A stretch of 61,151 nucleotides of DNA, taken from the NCBI GenBank assembly GCA_031272765.1, contig JAISTD010000050.1:1-61151 (forward strand), given 5' to 3'. The notes beneath the pieces were generated by a model. It saw only the letters and a program-made list of their open reading frames with translations, was not told where the DNA came from and searched no databases. Source of the DNA: Candidatus Methanovirga australis. GTDB taxonomy: Archaea > Methanobacteriota > Methanobacteria > Methanobacteriales > Methanobacteriaceae. The translations under genes and the position numbers were made by a program. Shown one piece after another: positions 53,427 through 61,151 of this stretch; position 1 is the stretch's first letter, and each line of letters starts with the position of its first letter.

Positions 53427-53548
53427 TGTTGTTTTTGAAATCATTATATCTTTTTTGGAAAATGTGTAGAAAATTTTTAGCTAATATTCCAGTGCTTAGA
53501 GAATAAGCACTGGATTATTAATTAATAAAATTTTAATGGTGATAGTAT

Positions 53549-53650
53549 ATGTTAAGGAGAAGTCGAAGAAGATTCGGCCGAACAATTAGATTTAGATTAA
53601 GAAGAGACACTGGCTCTTTAAGCCTCAATCCTGTAGGATCAGGTGAATAG
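53549..53650 (+). CDS. Arg-rich 33-aa peptide overlapping the next CDS
   Basis: MLRRSRRRFGRTIRFRLRRDTGSLSLNPVGSGE*; GGTGAT upstream; stop overlaps GTG start at 53643. Confidence 0.55.
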   Translation: MLRRSRRRFGRTIRFRLRRDTGSLSLNPVGSGE

Positions 53651-56471
53651 TTTGAAGTGCCGTGCTATTCTTGCAATATTCACAATATTTTTAGTTGTGA
53701 GTTTAAATTTTGTACCAGCTGTTAATACTTCACCAGCTGTTGTGAATAACACGGAAAAATATCCATCAATGTTGGATAATATTAGTAATAGTACAAGCAC
53801 TACTAATGTAACCAATAGTACTAATACTACTAATGGAACATTAAAAAATGTTAGTAAGATATATAATGTTACTTATGCTTTACCAGTGTTTAATACTCCT
53901 AATCTTGATGGGTTATCTAAAATTGAGAAACCATTCGTCCCCAAACCTAAGATAGAAGAATATATGCCTTCCTGGAATCCACCAAGTTACGATTCACCAA
54001 GTAAACCTTCCTGGAATCCACCAAGTATTTATCATGGTTGGAAGGTTTGGAAAACTATAGCTGATTTGGTCAGATATGCACTTTATGTTGTTCAATATGG
54101 ATTAGACTCTGCTGTATATGCACTCTATCAAGTTGCTTATGCAATAGCATATGCTGCTTATATTTTTTCGTTTGGTATAATGTGTGTTGCAGGAACAATA
54201 GCTTTTATGGCTGTATATGTTGCTTATTTCTTTGCAAGTGTTGCTTATGTTTGTTATACAATTCCAAAGATATGTCGTAATTTGGCTACCTTCGGAAAAA
54301 TCTGGAAATCTATAGGTAGTTGTTTCAATCCAGATGTATCATTTAAGGATAAAACCATTTCATTTAATAAAACTATTGAAGTGTATGTTAATGATACTAA
54401 TGCAACGACGAATGGGACAAATAGTACTAATAGTACAAATGATATCAATACTGATAAATATTTTGAAAATATGACTGTTAGTTTTGGTTCAAATTCAACT
54501 GGATTGTATGAAAATGCTACAAATGCAGATTTGACTGGATCTATTAAGGACATCAATAATAAAAAAGATGCCATTAAAGAAGGATTTGGTACAATGGACT
54601 ATATATTAAGTGGTATATCTTCAATTATAGACATTGCTTGGTTGATGGTAGATGTTATATCTGCTATTAGTGCAAGTATTGCGCCTGCCACAAGTGGAAG
54701 CTCAGTAGCTGCTGCAGCTGGAACCCAAGCTGCTAAATTAACTGCAACTGAAGTAATATCTAAGTTTATTGGTAATTTCCTTGAAAAAGTAGCTATTGAA
54801 TTGATGGAACAATTAGACTGTTTGAAAGATACTAAAATATTGAAAAAGATGAGAGTTGATCCGAAATATCCAACATTTGCTAATGAAGTAAAATTTAAGA
54901 CTATAGATAGTGCAAAAACAATAAATGATGCCACTAAATTATTTGATGATGCTAAGAAAGGTAAAGGTATTACTAAAATTGTTAAATTAGTATTCATATT
55001 TGTTAAGTTGCTATTCAAAATAGCTTATTTAAGTCTTGATATTCAATTATCAAAATATACTTGTGATATGCAAGATGAATTAAATTATCGTACAGGCAAT
55101 ACGACAGATGTGGAAGCTCAGCAAAAGTTGGAAAAGGAGAAGGCAGATGCTGCAAATAAGGTGCAAAAGGCGGCAGATGCTGCAAATGAGAAGTTAGAGG
55201 CTAATGAAAAGAAGATTCGAGATCAAGAAGCGTTAGAAATTCAGAAAGAGGTTGAAGAGTTGAAGCAAGAGTCTGAAATTCGGGAAGGTTTGGAAAACTT
55301 GACTCAAGAGTTGGAAAAGTTGAAAACTCAGCAAGCATTGGGAATTCAGCAAGAGTCTGAAATTCAGGAAGGGTTAGGAAACTTGACTAAAAAGCAGGTA
55401 ACTTTAAAAATCCCTAAAGTCTTTGAAGGATCTGAAGATATATGGATGAATTTGTTGAATAGAACTAATCCAGAAAAATTTAATCAAATGTTGCTAAAGA
55501 ATAGGTTAGAGTCTGAAATTCAGCAAGCATTGGCAAAGGCGAAGCCAGAGTTGGAAGAAGCAAAGCCAGAGTTGGAAAAGACAGATCAAAAGTTGAAGGA
55601 TCAAGTGTCTGAAATTAATCAAATGTTGGCAAATGCTACATTGGCAAGGTCTATGTCAGAGCCAGAAAAAGGGAAGCAACTGTTGGAAAAGGCGAGGCAG
55701 CTGCTGGAAAAGGCGAAAACTCAGCAAAAAGTTGAAAAGCTGAAAATTCAGCCAAAGTTGGAAAAGGCGAAGCAAGAGTTGGAAAAGGCTAATCAAAACT
55801 TGGAACTATTGAAAGTTCAGCAAAAGTTTGAAGAGGCTAAGCAAGCATTGGTAAATGCGGAGCAAGTATTGGCAAATGTGAATCAAAAGTTGGAAAATTT
55901 GAAAACTCAGCAAGAGTTTGAAAAGGCGGAGCAAGCATTTGAAGATGCTAAGCAAAAGTTTGAAGTGTTGAAAACTCAGCAAAAGTTGGAAAAGGCAAAT
56001 CAAAAGTTGAAAATGTTAAAAATTCGGCAATTGTTGGAAAACTTGAAGCAAAAAGAGTTTGGAAAGTTGACTCAAAAGCCAGAAAACTTGAAGCAGTTGT
56101 TGGAAAAGACAAAGCAAGAATTTGAAATGTTGAAAATTCAGCAAGCATTAGAAAAGGCGAATCAAGAGTTTGAAGATGCGAAGCAAGAGTTTGAAGATGC
56201 GAAGCAAGTGTTGGAAAAGGCGAAGCAAGAATTTGAAATAGCGAAGCAAGTGTTTGAAGATGCGAAGCAAAAGTTTGCAATGTTGAAAACTCAGCAAAAG
56301 TTGGAAAAGATGAAGCAAGAATTTGAAATGTTGAAAACTCAGCAAAAGCTGGGAACTCAGCAAAAGCTGGAAAATGCGAATCAAAAGTTGGAAAGCTCAA
56401 TGTCAAATTCAGAAAACTTAACACAAGAGCTTGGAAATCTGAATCAAAAGTTGGAAGCAGGAGTTGGATAA
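53643..56471 (+). CDS. Secreted/membrane protein with long repetitive coiled coil (942 aa)
   Basis: Signal sequence, N-glycosylation-rich NSTNTTNGT segments, PSWNPPS repeats, TM segments, then about 450 aa of heptads such as KQEFEDAKQEFEDAKQVLEKAKQEFEIAKQVFEDAKQKF. Confidence 0.85.
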   Translation: MNSLKCRAILAIFTIFLVVSLNFVPAVNTSPAVVNNTEKYPSMLDNISNSTSTTNVTNSTNTTNGTLKNVSKIYNVTYALPVFNTPNLDGLSKIEKPFVPKPKIEEYMPSWNPPSYDSPSKPSWNPPSIYHGWKVWKTIADLVRYALYVVQYGLDSAVYALYQVAYAIAYAAYIFSFGIMCVAGTIAFMAVYVAYFFASVAYVCYTIPKICRNLATFGKIWKSIGSCFNPDVSFKDKTISFNKTIEVYVNDTNATTNGTNSTNSTNDINTDKYFENMTVSFGSNSTGLYENATNADLTGSIKDINNKKDAIKEGFGTMDYILSGISSIIDIAWLMVDVISAISASIAPATSGSSVAAAAGTQAAKLTATEVISKFIGNFLEKVAIELMEQLDCLKDTKILKKMRVDPKYPTFANEVKFKTIDSAKTINDATKLFDDAKKGKGITKIVKLVFIFVKLLFKIAYLSLDIQLSKYTCDMQDELNYRTGNTTDVEAQQKLEKEKADAANKVQKAADAANEKLEANEKKIRDQEALEIQKEVEELKQESEIREGLENLTQELEKLKTQQALGIQQESEIQEGLGNLTKKQVTLKIPKVFEGSEDIWMNLLNRTNPEKFNQMLLKNRLESEIQQALAKAKPELEEAKPELEKTDQKLKDQVSEINQMLANATLARSMSEPEKGKQLLEKARQLLEKAKTQQKVEKLKIQPKLEKAKQELEKANQNLELLKVQQKFEEAKQALVNAEQVLANVNQKLENLKTQQEFEKAEQAFEDAKQKFEVLKTQQKLEKANQKLKMLKIRQLLENLKQKEFGKLTQKPENLKQLLEKTKQEFEMLKIQQALEKANQEFEDAKQEFEDAKQVLEKAKQEFEIAKQVFEDAKQKFAMLKTQQKLEKMKQEFEMLKTQQKLGTQQKLENANQKLESSMSNSENLTQELGNLNQKLEAGVG

Positions 56472-57263
56472 CCATAAGTTATGATATGAACGACGAACTA
56501 AATTAGTGTTTGCTAAATCACCGTTCAATAAATCATATGAATTGTTAAAATTTCTTTTTTTCTTTTTTTTCTTTTTCTGTGTTGGAATTATAATTTTTTT
56601 TTAATATTTGAAATTTTGGGAGACAGAAAACATTGAAAAATGTTTCAAATAATAGGGCTTTTTTTAATAAATACAGTTAATCTATTGACTAACTTACGAT
56701 CTTTCAGTTGTGAAGTCGTTTTAGATTATAACTATTAAATTTATTCAAACTTGAGATTTTTGTTTTATTTTTATAACACTATAAATAATTGAGAGACTAT
56801 TTTTTCATGATTTTTAATAGTAATATATTTATATGTTGTAATCAAAAGATATTGTCATCATAAAATTTTGTTTATAAAAATTTAAATTTTTATTTGAAGA
56901 TAATTATGATATTTATAATTAACTTTAAGGATTAATTTCCTGTGGATGTAGCTATTGTACCTTTAATTAACATCTTATTTAGTAAAAATCCTTATTTAAT
57001 AAATGATTTTCATCAACAAACATCTTTTAATTAACTATCTTTTAACTAAACATGCTTAAATATTACATGATTTATCTATTTGTTTATTTAATTGATAGTA
57101 TTATGAAGTTTTATCCAATATATTAAATTTATGAAGTTATGATAACTTTTCATTTTTAATTGAAATTTTATTTATCTATTATGATTAAGAAATTTATTAT
57201 TTAGGATTTATTATTAAATATTTCAATAGTGTAAGGACAAATAGCTGAACAAGAGGTTTAAAA

Positions 57264-57812
57264 ATGATGTATAAGTATATTAGAGATGCTTGGAAGAATC
57301 CAGATAATTCCTATGTAAGGGAACTTATGTGGGAGAGAGCTCCTGTCTGGAGAAGAGAAAGAGTAATACAAAGAATTGACAGACCTACACGTATAGATCG
57401 TGCAAGATCTTTAGGATATAAGGCTAAAAAAGGTTACATTGTAGTAAGAACTCGTGTTAGGCGTGGTGGAAGAAGAAAATCCCGTTTTACAGCAGGTCGT
57501 AAACCTAAAAGAATGGGTGTTACTAAGATCAGCCCTGGAAAGTCCAGACAAAGAATAGCTGAAGAACGTGTTGCTCGTAAATATCCTAATTTAGAGGTTT
57601 TAAACTCCTATTGGGTGTGGGCTGATGGTAAATATAAATTCTTTGAGGTTATCTTAGTTGATCCACAAAGTCCATCTATTAAAAACGATCCAAAAATTAA
57701 TTGGATCTGTGAAAATCAGCATAAGGGAAGAGTCTTTAGAGGTTTAACAAGTGCTGGTAGGAAAGGTAGAGGACTTAGAAATAAGGGAAAAGGAGCTGAA
57801 AAAGTAAGATAA
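57264..57812 (+). CDS. rpl15e: 50S ribosomal protein L15e
   Basis: [71 protein letters not shown]. Confidence 0.96.
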   Translation: MMYKYIRDAWKNPDNSYVRELMWERAPVWRRERVIQRIDRPTRIDRARSLGYKAKKGYIVVRTRVRRGGRRKSRFTAGRKPKRMGVTKISPGKSRQRIAEERVARKYPNLEVLNSYWVWADGKYKFFEVILVDPQSPSIKNDPKINWICENQHKGRVFRGLTSAGRKGRGLRNKGKGAEKVR

Positions 57813-57936
57813 TTTTTTCTTTCTTTTTTTAATTTTTAAGTTGTTATAATTCTTTTTTTTTATAGTTTGGTTCTTTTTTTTATAGTTTGGTGTTTGTTGA
57901 GTTCATATATTTAATAGCTGTTTTAATCGATTTTCC

Positions 57937-58359
57937 ATGATACATAACCTTAGATTCAGACTTTTTGTATATTCTCATGAAGATGAGGATGAACTTTATC
58001 AGGCTCTTATTAATATATTTGGTGATGTTGAAGTTGAAAGAGAAGTAGTTGAAGGCATCAATGAGGAACCCATTATTATTTTATATGGTGTAATATTTAA
58101 AAAAAGAATCTTAAAGGATTTTGTGCTTAATTTAAAATCAGATATTTATTTTAATGGCAATGATTTCTTTGATAAAGTGGATAAAAAGATGGATGATAAT
58201 GCTAATCTTTTTATTCGACTTTCTAAGGATTATGCTAAGAATAAGGAACTTAAAATTCTTGATGGTGGGGATTCTATTCATTTAAAAATAAAAATAGCTG
58301 CTTATCCTTCTAAAAAAAGAATAGCTATTCCTATCGTGAAAGAAATATTTGTTAATTAG
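57937..58359 (+). CDS. RNA-binding/exosome-associated-like protein (COG1325 type)
   Basis: Sequence MIHNLRFRLFVYSHEDEDELYQALINIFGD... and position between L15e and Rpp30. Confidence 0.72.
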   Translation: MIHNLRFRLFVYSHEDEDELYQALINIFGDVEVEREVVEGINEEPIIILYGVIFKKRILKDFVLNLKSDIYFNGNDFFDKVDKKMDDNANLFIRLSKDYAKNKELKILDGGDSIHLKIKIAAYPSKKRIAIPIVKEIFVN

Positions 58360-58376
58360 ATATTTGAGAATATTTT

Positions 58377-59075
58377 ATGATTTTCCATGACTTCCATATT
58401 AGAGGAAAGAACCTTCAATCTGATTTAGAACTTATAAGTGAAGCTAATCGTTTAGGTTGGAATCATATTAATTTAGTTTATGATTTTAATAATTTTAAAG
58501 ATTTTGATTATAGGGATGATTTGATCGATAATCTTCCTAAGAATTTGACTTTAGATTTTACTCTGGAATTAAGTCATAATGAGATTAGAAAAAATTTAAC
58601 TAAGTTTAGAAGAAAATTTAGTTTTATTTCTGTTTTAGGTGGGGATGTTAAAGTTAATCGTTTGGCTTGTGAGAATAGATTCATTGATATTCTTTCCAGA
58701 CCTTACTCTAAAAGATATGACTCTGGACTAAATCATGTTTTAGTGAAAGAAGCTATTAAGAATAATGTAGCTATTGAACTTTGTTTTAGTGATATTTTAA
58801 AATCATATTCTTCATATAGATCTAAAATTTTATCAAGCTTTAGGGATATTATTAAACTGTATAAAAAATTTGAATTTCCTTTAGTCATTGGTTCAGGTGC
58901 AGAATCTTTATTTGATATTAAAAGTCCTAAGGATCTAATAGCTATTTTTGGTTCACTTGGTTTAAATGAAAGAGATATTGAAAACATTTTCCATGTTTAT
59001 CCTAAAAATATGATTGATTTTGCCAGTGAAAGAGATAAAATGGCTGTTTTAGGTGTTAAAGAAATAGATAAGTGA
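58377..59075 (+). CDS. rnp3: Ribonuclease P protein component 3 (Rpp30)
   Basis: Fits Rpp30: HINLVYDF, ISVLGGDVKVNRLACENRFIDILSRP, LVIGSGAESLFDIKSPKDLIAIFGSLGL. Confidence 0.85.
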   Translation: MIFHDFHIRGKNLQSDLELISEANRLGWNHINLVYDFNNFKDFDYRDDLIDNLPKNLTLDFTLELSHNEIRKNLTKFRRKFSFISVLGGDVKVNRLACENRFIDILSRPYSKRYDSGLNHVLVKEAIKNNVAIELCFSDILKSYSSYRSKILSSFRDIIKLYKKFEFPLVIGSGAESLFDIKSPKDLIAIFGSLGLNERDIENIFHVYPKNMIDFASERDKMAVLGVKEIDK

Positions 59076-59429
59076 TTTATTTTTATTTATTATTTTAATA
59101 TTGCTATTTTTCTTTTTTTATAATAATCATTTTGGAAAAGTTTTTAATTTTTCAATGAATTATTTTTATAATATTCTCAGTTTTAATTTTAATAAAGTTT
59201 AAATTAACTATTTTAAAAAATTAAATTATAATTACATGTATTTTAAATTCAGTTAAATTTAGTATGCAACCTTTTTAGAAATGTAAATTCATCTTCGTTT
59301 ATCACTTTGTTCAAAAACAAAACGGAATGTTCGATTCCTAACTTGTCTTCAAAATAAAGCTGATCAAAACTTTAAGGTTTTGATCCATTTTTTTCAAAAA
59401 CAAGGTATAAATTTTTGGTTTTAGTTTTA

Positions 59430-59558
59430 TAGTTAGAATCCTAAAGTTTGAAAATAATCATCATATTTATTTCTTTATTTTAGCCTTAATTTTCAAAATA
59501 AAAGAAAATCATGGAATATTTAAATTTGATTATTTTACAAAAGTTTGGAGTTTAACTA
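59430..59558. mobile_element. Intact 129-bp MITE-B with TA duplication
   Basis: Terminal inverted repeats TAGTTAGAATCCTAAAGTTTG / CAAAAGTTTGGAGTTTAACTA; TA at 59428-59429 and 59559-59560; second (interrupted) copy at 24057-24437. Confidence 0.85.
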
Positions 59559-60086
59559 TACTAAGAAAAAAATAATGGTTATTAAATTGAAATTTTAGAT
59601 TTAAAAACTAAATTTATCTTTAAATTAAATTTAGGATCATTGAATTTTCACTGAAAAAATGTGTATTTTAACCGTGTCCTATTCTCTATAAGTAAAATCT
59701 TTGTTTTTAATGTTTGTGTGTTCTATTTGGTATTTGAATATTGATTTCTATTTCTTTATCATTGGTTTTATGTGTTTTTTCTTTAATGTAAAGTATTTTT
59801 TTTGAGAGGTGGAATAAATGAAATCACCATATTTTTTTCATAATGTTTGCAGGGATAATTCAATGTTTGAGGTATAATTTCTGTCAAAAAAAGAGTGATA
59901 GATTTGTTGAAATCTATTGGTTTGTATTTTCAATATTTTCATGATGTTAAACTCTTTGTTCTCTCCAGTGGCTGGATAATAAAGGAATTTTTGCATGTTT
60001 TTACAAGGTTCTGATCAATAGGATATTAAATGTAATTATTTTTCTCGCATAGTGTTATGACATGAGTATTTTTCTGCATAAGCTAT

Positions 60087-61151
60087 TCAGGTATAATGTT
60101 TTGATAATTTCTCATCAGCATCTCCTTTAGTGAAATTCCAACTTATTTTACAATTATTTTCATTTCTATAATCACAAAATGCCTTAGTTTCCTTAATTAG
60201 TAAATTTTTATTCCCAATTCTTCTTTTAGTGCACACAATATCCATTACATTAATTTCTATCTCTGCGATATTAAGCCAACTGGCATGCTTTGGAGTGTAA
60301 TTAAATTCCAATTTTTATTCAATATTCGTTCAGCCTCATTTTCATCAAAATTATCAGTGATAGATTTCTTAAAATGAGTATTCAAGTTTATAGCAAAATC
60401 ATAGATTTTGCTTACCATCCAAATCAGAGATTTGGATAATATCCAACACGAATTTTATTTTTATAGCATCAGTGAAGACTTCATCGACTAAATATTTAAT
60501 ATATTCTGCGAAATCTTTCTTGGTTCTTCTATCTGTAACCGTGACATCTCTTTTACCGCCTTTAAAGTCAACAGCAACAAAAATATTCGCTTTACCCTTT
60601 CTTTTATACTCTATAGTCATACCTTTCGGGGACTGCCTATATTTCATTGGAATGCTTTTTCTATTATCATCAAGAAGCTGTTTAGGTTTTTCATCTAGAC
60701 AAACAACTGGATATTGGGGATCATAATCTTTAGCATATAAATCCAGGATATTATACATTCTGCTCCTATATTCTTCATCTATTTCTTTTATGCACCACAT
60801 TCTTTTAGTCCATGGTTTAGTGTTCGTTTTTTTAAAACGAGTCTAACAGTTTCACGACTTAAGGTTTCAAAACCTTTTTTACCTTTAAGAGTTTCTGCTA
60901 TAAGATTAATAGTCCATCTTTTTCTTCCTTCTGGAGGATCAGTGCAAGCTAATGCAACTATATTCGGCTTCTTGTTTATCCACTATATTTTTTAGGCATG
61001 AGGGAACGAGGATTGTCATATAAGGCTCTCTCCAATCCACCTTCCAAATATCTTTTTTTAATCTTTCTAAATAGTATCACGATGAATTTCTAAAATCTTC
61101 AGCGATATTTTTAATTTTCAATCCTTTATTAACTTGTAAAAGGACATTAGC
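60087..61151 (-). pseudogene. IS630-family transposase pseudogene, several frameshifts, runs off the window
   Basis: VCLDEKPKQLLDD, IFVAVDFKGGKRDVTVTDRRTKKDFAEYI, HASWLNIAEIEINVMDIVCTKRRIGNK; HTH remnants DPPEGRKRWTINLIAETL, NIAEDFRNSS. Confidence 0.85.

Noticed and set aside
55948-56475. 175-aa minus-strand ORF (Phe/Thr-rich) and neighbouring antisense ORFs
   Set aside because: Mirror of the repetitive coiled-coil coding sequence on the opposite strand; no independent start signal or family.

Overview
AT-rich archaeal chromosome window. Gene content (Ftr, CpgS, HypD, Cdc6/Orc1, PurP, a pseudomurein-lysin-like gene, archaeal SepF, Kae1-Bud32) points to Methanobacteriales, most likely Methanobrevibacter-like. 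Most of it is ordinary housekeeping sequence separated by long AT-rich intergenic regions, and the interest is mainly between genes. Main observations: (1) a probable replication origin beside cdc6 with six same-orientation mini-ORB-like TTTCAAGTGTA motifs; (2) a nested pair of miniature TA-target elements: a 250-bp element (24161-24410) sits inside a 129-bp element whose uninterrupted copy is at 59430-59558, and the base counts match exactly; (3) a separate 115-bp element with terminal inverted repeats and a perfect 8-bp target duplication (8573-8687); (4) a degenerate provirus fragment (intein-containing terminase, pseudomurein endoisopeptidase-like lysin, secreted protein, spaced repeats) splitting a PP-loop ATPase gene; (5) two neighbouring genes (pheA and a CBS-domain gene) whose conserved N-termini can only start at ATT and ATA codons behind strong Shine-Dalgarno sequences; (6) a family of perfect palindromes with 3-nt loops, including a double hairpin inserted in an IS630 transposase pseudogene; (7) an Arg-rich 33-aa ORF overlapping a 942-aa secreted/membrane coiled-coil protein, downstream of four 35-bp tandem repeats; (8) a bacterial-type RsbV/RsbU-like pair and an RNase III in an archaeon. 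Everything was read by eye; no database search was run.
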